Positions 25,701 through 37,424 of a stretch of DNA of 64,000 nucleotides are shown one piece after another (position 1 is the stretch's first letter; each line of letters starts with the position of its first letter). The notes beneath the pieces were generated by a model that worked only from the letters and a program-made list of their open reading frames with translations, was not told where the DNA came from and did no database searches. The position numbers were made by a program, and so were the translations under genes. Source of the DNA: Crotalaria pallida (taxonomy: Eukaryota > Streptophyta > Magnoliopsida > Fabales > Fabaceae); NCBI GenBank assembly GCA_037953625.1, contig CM075655.1, positions 119,915,001-119,979,000 on the forward strand. Direction: 5' to 3'.

Positions 25701-27449
25701 ACACCCAGAACTCCAATTTATACTGGAGTCTATGTCCTCTTGTTAGCCTGGTTTTACGGGTGAGTGAACTGTTTCCAGCTAATGGGGGCAATGCAGGAGC
25801 ATGGGTCCTATATTGGCGAGTGGAAGACATGAAACTCACATTTAAAGAGGAGGAGGATCTCCCCTCTTACCTGCTTAGCTTTTATGTGGGGTTATCCGTT
25901 ATCCTCTACATTATCTATTTTTAATTGCGTTCCATGATTGACTCACGCAAAGCAAGTTAATGCATGAATAGAAGCGCCCACTGTTCATGCTATTAAATAA
26001 TATTAATATGGAATTGTCATATTTTGAACATTAAACTGGATAAATGGATGCAGTGGAACCAAATATGACAGAAAATAACGAAAAAATTCCTGGTTTGGAT
26101 GATTGGCGATTAAAGAAGTAAGAAAGCAGAGCCATAGATACAGGCAACAAATACAAGACATGACACGACAAAACATGGAAACAGCAACACGACAAGATCT
26201 AAAATAAAAGGACACAACATGGCATATAATATAAATGTATATAAATTGCAGCTCTTATTAACAGGCCTAGTGCATGATCAAATGGGACATGTAACTAAAT
26301 ATTAGCCATTTATTGCCAAGGGGTACACCTAGCGTAGTAACGCAGTTCTCAAACCGGTAACGATATTCATCAAAGACACTCCTTTGGGAAGCCTGGGTTA
26401 CCGGAAATAAACAGATAATTGAACTTGCATGATGGCCACATAAACTCTTACCTGCACTTTACCCTTGCTAGTTCCAACAGCAATGTGTGCACCACGATGA
26501 GCCCATTCAACCGAACAAACGTAGTCATCAATCCCCAAATCGCACAACCGAGTCACCTGCAAGTAGCATATCAAAATAATCACCAACTCAAAAAGCAATA
26601 ATTTTTCAATTTCCCCAGCTGAAAACCAGCTACCCCAGACTCACATAACCAAATAAGCCCATGAAATCCTCAAGCCATGCCCAACAAACAGAAATTAAAA
26701 ACATTCAAACTTTAAATCAAACCACAGCTCACCTTGCTGCTAGAAGCATTCCACAAATAAACACAGCTACCCAAACCCACTGCCAAGACATTGTGAGAAG
26801 ACCAATCCACAAGATTCAGATAAAAATCGTCTTGCAAAGCAGGTGCATCCAAAACCTAGTACAACACAACATTATTACAACAATGTAATCTCCAAAAAAC
26901 AAAAAAAAACAAAAAATAAAAAATAAAACCCCAAATTCTAACACCCACTATCCAAAGGCTAAAACTTTATTAAAAAAATAAAAGAAAAAGGCCAACCTTG
27001 AAAGGGGATTTGGGAACCTTCCGGTGAGGTTTAACAACAGGGACAGTAGTGTAATTAACGTGAGGGAGGGCATGATCATGTTGGAGGAAGGGGGAGAGGG
27101 TGTGCATGTTCTGGCGAGTCTCCGTTTTATAACGGAATATATTACGGGAGCTCCGTTTGTCTGGCGTGACGGGAGCATCGGGTCCGAATAACGCCGTTCG
27201 GAGAAGAGAGTTATAAGCGGTGGAGGAAGAGGAAGAAGAAGTGTCTTTATCAGAAGGGGGTATGTCGAAAAGGGCGAAATTGGAGGTGGATCTGCAAGGT
27301 ATGAACCTATCCGAGCATAAAGTTTTTGAAGGCGTGGTGTAGTGATCGAAGTTGAGTAATCGCTTCACATGGTTCGAAGAAGAAGAAGAGGGTGAAGGTT
27401 TATTATTATTATTATTATGATTATGATGATGAGATGAATCCTTGTCCAT
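22788..27449 (-). CDS. CCS52A: CCS52A/FZR-type WD40 activator of the APC/C
   Basis: Cdh1/Fizzy-related adaptor that loads substrates on the anaphase-promoting complex ubiquitin ligase; in plants it drives exit from mitosis into endoreduplication. Exons 27449-26997, 26855-26733, 26556-26452, 25050-24871, 24740-24678, 24568-24374, 23691-23590, 23487-23425, 23293-23225, 22841-22788, all phase 0, give 468 aa. The N-terminus has the C-box SDRFIPCRS (46-54) and a Cdh1-specific region SRNIFRYKTET (101-111). About seven WD40 repeats follow from residue 152. The C-terminal Ile-Arg tail ends GRTTIR. Wording of the tail (PSPKSQNTES) favours the A-type over CCS52B. A His/Asn-rich stretch at 7-16 is encoded by an (AAT)n-like repeat. 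An in-frame upstream Met at 27539 would add 30 residues encoded by GA-repeat leader; I prefer 27449. Intron 3 (25051-26451) is the longest. Confidence 0.94.
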
Positions 27450-27772
27450 GGAGAAGGAAGGACGGTGATGCAGAGAGAGAGAGAGAGCGAGCGAAACCCT
27501 TCTTCTTCTTTGCTTACCCTTTTTCGCTCCAAAGTTCACAGTTTTCCCGGGAAAATAGAAAGCTTTTTTTTTTTTTTTTTTTTTTTGGTTGATTGCGTAG
27601 CAGTGTACTATAAGAATAAGAAAAATATTGGTCTTGCTTTATTATTTATAAATATTTGGGTGGAATAGAATATATAGATAGAAAGATTGGAAGAGATATT
27701 GTTTTTCTTGATTTGATTTGATTAAATTGGAAACAGGAGATTGTAAGAAAAGGAAGGATATAATAAGAGATT

Positions 27773-27775
<3 letters not shown>

Positions 27776-27812
<37 letters not shown>
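27776..27812. repeat. (AT)n microsatellite
   Basis: About 18 AT units, roughly 330 bases upstream of the CCS52A start codon. Confidence 0.9.
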
Positions 27813-27815
<3 letters not shown>

Positions 27816-29020
27816 GATTGTGAAATAAATTATAAAGTACTAATTATGTATTTACTTTTTCACTCAAAGTTTAGGTGAATCGTGAAAAGTTCACATTCAA
27901 ATCAAGTCAGATCGTTCATAAAAAAAAAAATCAAGACAAATCTTACATAACACAATTATATTAATTTATAAAGATATTAGCTCTTATCCTGTGGATTATT
28001 GATATTTAAAATTTTTTATATTAAATATTTTAAAGTAAAAATTATTATTAAACAACAATAAAAAATAATTATACAAAAAAATTAGAGATTCAAATCAAAC
28101 CTCATACTAAAAAAAATTAATTTAAATGAGTTTGTAGAAAAAATTTTGTCCTTCCTAAACATAAAATTTGATCCTAAAAAATCTTTATCACAATTGTCTT
28201 AATCATCTTGAATTAATTGTTTGAAATATATGTAACTATGTTTGTAATCTATTACATCTTTTTTTTAAAGATTATAACAACTAAAGTACTTATCCATTAC
28301 AAATTTTTTATAAAACTATAATCATTATATTTAATTATATCCATAATATTTGTAATGTTTGAAAAAAAACTATACTTTATTAATATTTAATTTGTTTTAG
28401 CTTTAAGAAAATATTGGAGTACTCTAAATTTCGATATTGCAATATTGATAAAATATTGTTTGGTTTGTCATAAATAATGTGTTAGGAAAAATTGTTTCAA
28501 ATAAAGCTAAAAAACAGCTCAAAATAATAAATAATACTATAAGTATTTCTTATAGTATTTAATTGATGGATAAATTAATATATTTTTTACAAATATCTTT
28601 TTTTAATATGATTATCACATTTATTATTATTCATATTTAAATATTTTGATATTTTTATCGTTTATCTTATCTCAATCTCAAATTAATCATAAGATTTGAT
28701 GCTGAAAAATCTTTATCCTAATTGTTCTAATCATCTTGATTTTTTTTTTTACTTTTTGAAATTGAGGATAATGATTTCACGTATAGATAATTTATTTAAT
28801 TTCAAATTATAATTTTAATTAAAGATAATGTTATTTACCTACAAATGCCACTCTGATGCGAGTATTTCTTAAGTAGACAAACGTGGTGCCTAAAAAGGAA
28901 TTTTTTATAAAAGTACAGTAGATTGACGGATTTCCCAACAGCAAATTTATTTTCGGAAAAAGGAAAATTAATAAAAGTGGCATGTTTAATAAATTAAAAG
29001 GCAATTGGTGTGTATTAGTA

Positions 29021-29312
29021 CTTTTTCCTGTCCTTATTATATGTCACATTCTAGAAGGTTTTTTTGGTCCTAATTATAAGTCACTTTATATTCCAATGTA
29101 TCATTTATTGTTTTTTTTTCTTTTTTGCCCCTATTAAATGATTTGATTATATGTGTTTTTGTTATTCATTAATGAGTGTGAATTTTCCAAGAAAAGTTTA
29201 GAGGGTAAAATTGTAATGTTACAATGTATTCTCATAAAATTTATAAAACTAACTACTTTCCTCGGTATGTGTAATTCGGTTAAGTATGCCCTATAATAAG
29301 GACCGGAGGGAG
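29021..29312. mobile_element. Stowaway-like MITE
   Basis: TA at 29019-29020 and 29313-29314. Left CTTTTTCCTGTCCTTATTAT pairs with reversed CTCCCTCCGGTCCTTATTAT. Confidence 0.75.
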
Positions 29313-30324
29313 TACTATTAAGTTTGATTGTGTGCATGGACAACTCAAAACTTACTTTATATGTTACGATGCATTTTTTGTTACTATTTATGTATATTGT
29401 TTTACTTAATAGTTACGGTAATAAACACTAAAACTGAGCAATAAAATATTTGAATTGTTTTTTATAATTTGTTTTTGCACTTATTTTTTCGGTCTCAAAT
29501 ATAAATAAATAAAATAGTTTTGTAGTATTTATTAAAAAAAATTAATTGAGTGCATCTAATTTTTTCAAATTCATTAAAATAAAAGATTGCTTTAGGAAAT
29601 TTGCATTCATAATGAAACAAAAGCTAAATGATAGGAGTACAACAACTTAATAGGAATATTTTAAAAATTATTGTATTAGAAATAAAAAGTTAATTAATTT
29701 TTACTTCTACCTGAAACCATTAATAAAGAGTTTTGTTTTACTTATCTTCAAAACCGGAAGGAGTATGTATTTATTTTTTCAACAAAAATATTTTGTTAAT
29801 TCTTTGACCATTCTCCCGAAAACATGTCAAAGAAATAATAAAAAAAGAAATTAATATATGAATTTATTTGCTAATTGAGTACCTAATAGTACTATATTAT
29901 TTTGGTTTCATATTATAAGAAAAAAAATAAGAAACATTATTAAGTGTATTTAATTATTTTTCATAATACTGGAAATTAAATATAAAGTAAATGAATGAAA
30001 TTAAAAGCAACTTGATGAATACTCCCTCATACTATAAAAAAAAAAGACAAAAATTAATTCAAAATTATCTATCTTTATGAAACGAGGGAGAACATTAGAT
30101 TTAAAGTATAAATTTAATAAAAATAAAATAAAATATGAGTTGAATGAAATATATTTTAAAAATGACTAATATTTAATATTTTGGGCTTTTCAATGTATTT
30201 ATTTATATGAGTAAGGAGACTAATTTTTCTTTATTGGTTGACCTTTGAGGACAATATCTTGATGAAATCTCCTACCTTCACACGAGTCAAATATAAAATC
30301 TTTGATCACTTGTTTAAATATTTA

Positions 30325-30607
30325 TTCCCTCTTACTCGAATTATAAACAAAACTAATTAAATTTATGCTTATTAAGAAAGTTGGTTGATTATATTTAATT
30401 TTATCAAATTTATAAAAGAATAGAGGTATTTTAGAAAAGTTGCATTGAGAATGAAACAAAAATTAAATAAGATAACAATTTTCTAGAGGTGTTTTAGAAA
30501 AGTGACATTGGGAATGAAATAAAATTTAAGAAAATTGGTTAATTTTGCTTATATTTTAAACCAAGAGATGTATGTTTTTTGTTGTTTATATTTCAAGCCG
30601 AAGGAAG
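30325..30607. mobile_element. Stowaway-like MITE (eroded)
   Basis: Left TTCCCTCTTACTCGAATTAT and reversed right CTTCCTTCGGCTTGAAATAT are imperfect inverted ends. The interior matches the copy at 11916-12197. Limits approximate. Confidence 0.55.
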
Positions 30608-30752
30608 TGCAGCCGAGTTAATAATTGTGTTATCTTCACATAAATGACAATATTTAATACTCCACCCATTCCAATTAAATTATAGTTTTATAAATTATAC
30701 ACGGATTAAAAATGTCATTTATTATTTTAATTTTCAAGAGAATCGTATTATA

Positions 30753-31024
30753 CTCCATCCGTCCCTAAATATAAGATTCTTTTGGGAGATTTCACGTCCA
30801 TTAAGAAAGTCAAATAATTTAGTTAATTGTATTGGAAATGTGAACTTTTGATATGTATTTTCAAAATTACCTCTATTAATATTATTGAGAATCTAAAAAC
30901 TGTTAAATAAATAAGGGTGTTTGTGGAAAAAGTAATTAACAATCATTGAAAATTGGTAAAGGATCTCATAAATAGAGACAAAATAAAAGTGTCAAAAAGG
31001 TCTTGTATTTAGGGACAGAGAGAG
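30753..31024. mobile_element. Stowaway-like MITE
   Basis: TA at 30751-30752 and 31025-31026; CTCCATCCGTCCCTAAATAT pairs with reversed CTCTCTCTGTCCCTAAATAC. Same family as 10737-11008. Confidence 0.8.
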
Positions 31025-31254
31025 TATAACTTTACTATAATATTCTCACGGTACATTAATTATTACTTATTTTACATGTTACAATACCTTAAATATAAGG
31101 TTAAAGTTAGAAAATTTAATTAATAGATTATCGAATTTCTTAAACGATAAATAATTTAGAACAAGATAAAAAAGCTAAAATGGCAAGTAAAGTGAAACGT
31201 AACTAGTAATTTTAAAACTAGTTAGGATTTACTGTAATTATACAGTATTTTAAA

Positions 31255-31703
31255 TAGTGTTGGCAATTAGGGTCAATGCCCGCGGGCCCGTCCGTCCGCC
31301 CCCAATTTTTTGCGGGCAGGGCGAAGGATTTGGACAAAATCAAAAAATTATGCCCGCCCGCGTCCACCCTAATTTTTTGCGGGTTAGTGCGGGCGGGCCG
31401 CGGGCCTCTATTAAATTAAAAAAAATTCTTTTTTGCTGCAAAATACAAGAAAATAGTCTAATTAGGGCGGGCGGGCCGCCCGCATTTTTTTACATTATAT
31501 AGTAAAAAACCAAAGGAAAAAGAGAAAAAAAAATAAATAATAACAAAACGGGCGGCCCGCGAGCCCGCCCTGCCCGCACTTAGGGCAGGCAGAGCTTGAT
31601 TTTTTGGCCCTAAAAATTAATTAGGGTGGGCATGCCCGCCCGCAATTTTTGCGGGCTAAATGCAGGCGCGGGCCAAGCCCGCACGCCCTAATTGCCAATG
31701 TTA
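31255..31703. mobile_element. GC-rich hAT-like MITE with perfect 8-bp duplication
   Basis: 449 bp. Ends TAGTGTTGGCAATTAGGG and, reversed, TAACATTGGCAATTAGGG, flanked by identical 8-mers ATTTTAAA (31247-31254 and 31704-31711). The interior is a series of GCCCGC/GCGGGC palindromes, a striking GC island in very AT-rich DNA. The open frame across it is a by-product of the repeats. Confidence 0.85.
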
Positions 31704-31996
31704 ATTTTAAAAGTAGTTAAGATTTGATTATAGTGTAGTACTCCTATATATTCAAGATCTGAGGGAGTATAGATTTTTTACCAAAATTAATGTTTCAATT
31801 TGAATATAGATATGGAAAATATCCTACAATCACTCTTACGTATCTTTCCGTGTTAATTAAAAAAAAAACCGTCAATTTTGTTGACAACGTTGTTTTCATG
31901 AGTACGAAGGATTCGAATTGAATGCATCTCCTGCCATTTATCTTCCGTTGAACAACGCAAAAATCAAGTATTCCCAAATTAAAACAGTGAATAATA

Positions 31997-33553
31997 CTAC
32001 ATCTAGTCTCAATTTAAAAAAACTAATTTCACACCTATTAAAAAAATTAATTAGTTGAGTGCATTTAATTTTCTCAAATTCATAAAAAAAAATTATTTTA
32101 GTAAATTTACATTAAAAATGAAACAAAAATTAAATGATTCAACCACTTTATATGGATATTTTAGGAATGATTATATTGAGAATAAAAAGTTAATTAATTT
32201 TGTTTATATTTAAGATCATTAGTGAAATGTCTTTTTTTTCCTTATAATTGAGACTGGAGGGAGTATGAGAGAAAATTATACTCCCTCTATTTCATAAGTA
32301 GTGTTCATAAAATTTTGGTTTCATGTTTTATACTAGTATGTATTTCCATTTTACTAAACTCAATACATAATTAATGTTATTTTTCTCAACACAACTTTAT
32401 TTATTACACTCTCATTTTTACTTCTAATATCTTTTTCTCTCTCCAAATATAATTAAATAGCAACATTATAGTTAAAATAGATCAAATTTTTATATTATTT
32501 AACCATCTCTTAAAACCTATGTAGAAAGTTAAAAACATTGCTTATAAAACAAAGGGAATACTCCCTCATTCCTTAATTTTTGGTTTTTCAAGCTTTTGTT
32601 TTTTTTTCTTTCTAATTAAATATTTTTATGTATTTTTATAATTTTAATATATAAATATAATTTTTTTTTAATTTCAACCCTTCGTTCAATCATTTATTTT
32701 GCTCCTCAATAATTTGTGTTTGGATGCATATTTTAAAAAGTGCTTATACTATAATTAAAGTGTTTGGATGTATAACTATAAAAGCACTTATTACAATTTT
32801 TAAATATAAATTACAAATTACTTGTTGAATATAAAATTAAAATTTATTATCATATAGTATAACATCATATCATGATTAAAAATTAATTCTATGTGCAAAT
32901 GGTGTAAAATCAATTTTATGACATTCACATCTTTGTTTTTTTTTTTAAAAAAAAAACTATAACCAATAACCAGACCTAAAAAATGTCTTAAATTGTTGGT
33001 CTCGGTCAACTTGTTGCAAAGAAGAGGAAAACTTTGATAATTGAAGGAAGTTTCTCATTACCACATACAAAGGAAGAGGGAAACTAAACCCTGAACCAGA
33101 TCAATTAAACCGCTATACATTAATTAATGAACATATTTCTTAATAAAAATTAAAGACCATTATATTACAATTTACAAAAATATATACAAAATTTAAAATA
33201 ATCAAATATGTGTGTCTAAATCTAAAAAGCCAAAAGTTAAGGAACGAGGGTAGTAGAAAGAAAATACTCCATTCGATCCATATTATAGTGCATATTTAAC
33301 ATAATTACATATACCAAGAAAAGTAGTTAGTTTTATGAATTCTATAAGAATATATTATAACATTACAATTTTACCCTTTCAAGTTTTCTTGGATAACTTA
33401 CACTCATTAATGAACAGAGAAAAAGAAAACAGATAGTCAAAACATTTAATAAGGATAAAAAAAATAATAAATAATGCATAAAAAAAATATAAAGTAACTT
33501 ATAATTAGGACAAATAAAATATTTTAAAACATGACATGTAATAAAAACCGGAG
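31997..33553. mobile_element. Run of four abutting Stowaway-like MITEs
   Basis: Four elements follow almost end to end: 31997-32263, 32281-32558, 32561-33250 and 33267-33553. Each is bounded by TA and CTCC(C/A)TC-type termini. The second and third share the single TA at 32559-32560. The third is long (690 bp) and probably carries an internal insertion; the fourth has eroded ends. Confidence 0.6.
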
Positions 33554-33923
33554 TAGTACCATACAAATTGAGGGCAATTTTGATAATTTATTTATGAATT
33601 TTCATACCCTATGTTTTTAGAAGCTAAAAAAGTATATTTACATTGTAAAAGTTAAATGTTTAAATGCTTTAACAAATGCTCCTTCAATTCGATATTTTTG
33701 TAGTTTTAACTTTTTTATGTATATTTTTAGTTTATATTTTCAAGTCATAATATTTTTTTTTTCAATTTTAACCTTTATTCAATTATTTTGATCACTCATC
33801 ATTAATTATACTATTTTACTTCCTCTATCTCATCTTTAAACTAGTATCATACATTCCAAAAAAAAAACTAGTATCATACGTTAATTAATGAACACATTTT
33901 CTAATAAAAATTAATCCTAGTTA

Positions 33924-34193
33924 CTCCCTATGTTTCTAAACATAAGCACAATATAGCGAGTTTTATTCTCTCTAAATATAAGTCCTTTTCTCAATTTTTC
34001 AATGATATTAATTACTTCTTTTTCACTAATACCCTTATTTAGTCAACACTTTTTAAAATCACAATAATAATTATAGGGATAATTTTTAAAAAGTATACCA
34101 AATATTAAATTTCTTATATCACTAACAATATTAACTAATTTTCTTAATCTACGTGAAAGACCACCCTAAGTGCTTACAATTTTCAACAAATAT
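33924..34193. mobile_element. Stowaway-like MITE (one good end)
   Basis: Left TA plus CTCCCTATGTTTCTAAACAT is clear. The right end is not, and seems overrun by the next element at 34196. Confidence 0.45.
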
Positions 34194-34195
34194 TA

Positions 34196-34468
34196 CTCCC
34201 TCCGGTCCTATTTATAAAACTTTTTTAGGGTTTTTCCCTCCTATTAAGAAAAGTGGTTAAATTTGGTAATGACATTGAAAAGATGAAAATTTGATATACT
34301 TTTTCAAAACTACCCCTATAATTATTGTTGAAACTCTAAAAAGTGTTGACTTAACAGGGGTGTTTGTGAAAAAAAGTAATTAAATGTTATTAAAAATTGA
34401 AAAGGGGTCTTATAAATAGAACTAAAATAAAAATAGCAAAAGGGTCTTATAAATAGAATCGGAGGGAG
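34196..34468. mobile_element. Stowaway-like MITE
   Basis: TA at 34194-34195 and 34469-34470; CTCCCTCCGGTCCTATTTAT pairs with reversed CTCCCTCCGATTCTATTTAT, giving nearly perfect inverted arms. Confidence 0.85.
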
Positions 34469-34530
34469 TAAATAGGAATATTTTGGACAAAACACATACA
34501 AAACTTATAATATTTAATACATCCTTATTA

Positions 34531-34780
34531 CTCCATTCGATATCATTTATAAGCAAAAAAAAGACATTTCACTTATAAGCAAAATTTAACTAATTTTCTA
34601 TTCCCAATACAATCATTCCTAAAATATTCTCATACCATTTAATTTTTGTTTCATTCCCAATGTAAGTTTACTAAAATAGTTTGCTCTTTTTTATGAATTT
34701 GAGAAAATTAAACACTCTCAACTAACTTCTTTAATAAATGTGAAGTTGGTTATTTTTCTTAAAAATGAGACCGAAAGGAG
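34531..34780. mobile_element. Stowaway-like MITE
   Basis: TA at 34529-34530 and 34781-34782; left CTCCATTCGATATC, reversed right CTCCTTTCGGTCTC. Confidence 0.65.
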
Positions 34781-34907
34781 TACATGGGAAATAACCTTAA
34801 ACTATAAAAAATGGAGTTGAGGGAGTAGTGGTTTAATTTCAAATATTGTTTGTTGTATTATTTAAGTTTTTAAAAGTTTTGGATCCACGTTCTACGTATA
34901 AAAAAAA

Positions 34908-35428
34908 GGCTTATTCAACATTTTAGTTCTTGAATTTAGGTGTTTTTTTGGAATTGGTTCTTAAACTTTTTTTTCGATGTTTTGGGTTCCTGAACTTTGT
35001 TTAATTTTTGGAAATGATCCTTTCGTCACTAAAGTGATGATATAGCTAACGACATGTCACTTCACTTTCACAATATCGACGAGTGACGTGTTATGTAGAG
35101 CCACGAGACACTACATTTTTTATGAAAAAAATAATTTCTTTTAAAATTTATTAAAATATTTGATTTTCTTTAAAGAATACAATTTTTAATTACTTTTAAA
35201 AAATTTGATTTTTTTTAATTTAAAAAATTCACGTGACATCATCTGACATGTTACCTATCGATGTGGTGAAGGTGACATGACATATCCTCGATCATATCAT
35301 CACTTAAATGATGAAAGGACCATTTTCAAAATTTGAGTAAATTTTAGGGACTCAAAGCATAAAAAAAAAGTTTAAGGACCAATTTCATAAGAACACCTAA
35401 GTTCAGGGACTAAAAAATTAAATAAGCC
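34908..35428. mobile_element. MULE-like foldback MITE
   Basis: 521 bp with extended inverted arms: GGCTTATTCAACATTTTAGT at the left and reversed GGCTTATTTAATTTTTTAGT at the right. The arms continue through GGACCAATTTCAT-type and TGACATGT-type sequences. I could not see a convincing target duplication. Confidence 0.6.
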
Positions 35429-35514
35429 AATTTTTTTAAAAAAAGTTGATGTTGATAAAATCCTTTATCTATTTATTTATGAAAAATGCTAATAAATGTC
35501 CGTTTTTTTTTTGC

Positions 35515-36354
35515 TTTCGTAGATGGTGTCTGGGCTTCACTTTTTGTGGCCCAACTAATTCACCCCGATTCACAGAGCTCCCTTGGGGGCAGGGACGGAG
35601 CCACATACATACAAGTGGGGGCACGTGCCCCCACAAAAATTTTAATTTAATTACTACTAAACTTATATATATAAATAAATAAATGCATATATTATTAATA
35701 GAATAATTATAAAACTAATTTTGGATTGAATATTTTTCTATTTTGAAATTGTATTGTTGTGGCACAATGTTATTATTATTATTAATATATGATTTACATT
35801 TTGGTAAAGGTTGAGTATCTCTTTGATGACACTAGAAATTAATATGTTTTTTCTTAATTATATTTTATATTGTTTTATAAACAGTATATTACTCTCTTCG
35901 TTAATATTTATAAGTCACACTTAACCAAAAACACACAAATTAAGATAAGCAGTTCACTCGTTTTTTAACAAAAAAAATATCAATCAATTTTGCACTTTTA
36001 CTTATTTTTTATTTATTTATTTTATTTATCACTTTTACTTATTTTACTTGCATTACTTTTTTTTATGATAAATTGAACTTAGTTAATCAGAGCAATCATT
36101 TAATACGAATAATTTAGTGAAAAAATCAAATACCTCCTAAAAAATTTAATGTGACCTAATGTAAGAACGAATGAAATATAATTGTAATCTTTTATATTTA
36201 TATATGTGTCGCCCCCACATCTAAAAATTTCTGGATCCGTCACTGCTTGGGGGTGAGAGGTCTCCCAACGAGTGTTTGTCCATACCCATGACTCGAACTC
36301 GAGACCACTGGTTAAGGATCCTAATGAGCTCACCACTGGGCTAACACCACGTTG
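35515..36354 (-). repeat. tRNA-derived SINE, split by a hAT element
   Basis: On the minus strand the head at about 36354 has an A box (TTAGCCCAGTGGTGAGC) and a B box (GAGTTCGAGTC). The body then breaks at 36246, resumes at 35589, and ends in an A-rich tail (T-rich on the plus strand, about 35503-35512). Removing 35590-36245 and one copy of the 8-bp duplication restores a continuous element of about 180 bp. Confidence 0.65.
35590..36245. mobile_element. hAT-like element inside the SINE
   Basis: 656 bp with ends CAGGGACGGAGCCA and, reversed, CAGTGACGGATCCA, flanked by perfect 8-bp repeats CTTGGGGG (35582-35589 and 36246-36253). It contains a further eroded Stowaway-like sequence at about 35888-36178. 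No transposase. Confidence 0.85.
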
Positions 36355-36528
36355 GTAGTGTCCTTATATTTTTATTAGGACACTTGTTAATGAGCTGTAT
36401 ATACTTGAAAAATATTAAAAAATGTAGTTTTAAATATATTCGAGAAAAGAAAGCCGAAGATCAGATTTATGTTATTTTTTATTTTTTTTAGGAAATTTTA
36501 CAGGAGCTTCACACTTCTTAGCAATACC

Positions 36529-36988
36529 CAGTGCCGGCCCTAAGGGAGGGCAATGAGGGCGGTCGCCCTGGGCCCAAAAAATTCAGGGGCCCATAATTTT
36601 TTTAATAGTATATTTATTTTTGAAAAAAAAATAATTGCAAGTTTTTTTTATCTCTTAACAATTAATGATTTTTAACATAAAACTTCAATTTGTTTTTTTC
36701 ATTTGCTCATTTAATTTATAAATAAATGAAGTAATGAACTTTACTTTTGCAACCAAACATAAAAAAAAAAGTTTTTTTATTACCTCCTTACTTTATAACT
36801 TTTTATTATATTTAAAATCTTATTTTTTAATAACTAGTTTTATTATTGATTGTTGTCATTGTTTTAATTGATTATAAGTATATAAACTACATTTTTAATT
36901 AAATTATTTTTAATATATTTTTTTTATGAATTAGGGGTCCCAAATTCTTTTTCTCCCTAGGGCCCAGAATAGGTTAGGACCGGGCCTG
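36529..36988. mobile_element. hAT-like MITE
   Basis: 460 bp; ends CAGTGCCGGCCCTAAG and, reversed, CAGGCCCGGTCCTAAC; perfect 8-bp duplication GCAATACC (36521-36528 and 36989-36996). Confidence 0.85.
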
Positions 36989-37424
36989 GCAATACCCTTT
37001 GTCAATTTATATTTAAATGTTGGTTTTGGTTTTGAATAGTACTAAACAAGTCATAGTTTGTCGAAAGAAAAATGAAATCATCAATAACTTCACTTTTTAT
37101 TTTTGTACTCAATTAATACAAAGTCCCCCAGCTATATATGTTTCAATTCAAAATTTCTAATTTGAGGAAACGAGAACTTTACTGGGTACAATTGATCTGT
37201 TCAAACTATCAGAAAGTGGCAGCCTCTAAGGCATTAATTTAGCCATAAGGACCTGCTGCGCACTTGTGGAAAATTCATTCGCAGCAGATATATAGCTAGA
37301 TACCATGCATCACTTAATTATAAGGATGAAGGGGTCAAAAAAGTAAAATACAAATACTGGTGGAGTTTAATTATGAAAAGACAATAATTAAAATTTAGTA
37401 TGATAGGCGCTAAAGACTCTTGTT

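Larger units (their letters stand above)
27450..37424. other. 10-kb transposon-rich spacer
   Basis: No protein gene recognised. Contains a poly(T) tract (about 27563-27586), an (AT)n repeat, at least eight Stowaway-like MITEs, three hAT-like elements, one MULE-like MITE and a split SINE, all listed separately. Between them, 27850-29000 and 29330-30320 are featureless AT-rich sequence. Confidence 0.7.

Noticed and set aside
27392..27668. Plus-strand frames antisense to CCS52A exon 1
   Set aside because: Shadow of the coding exon plus a poly(T) run; no domain.
31257..31502. 81-residue plus-strand frame rich in Arg, Gly and Pro
   Set aside because: Lies wholly inside the GC-rich hAT MITE; composition is explained by the GCCCGC repeats.
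36246..36354. Possible tRNA gene (A and B boxes)
   Set aside because: Does not fold to a complete cloverleaf, is attached to a SINE body with an A-rich tail, and is split by a transposon.
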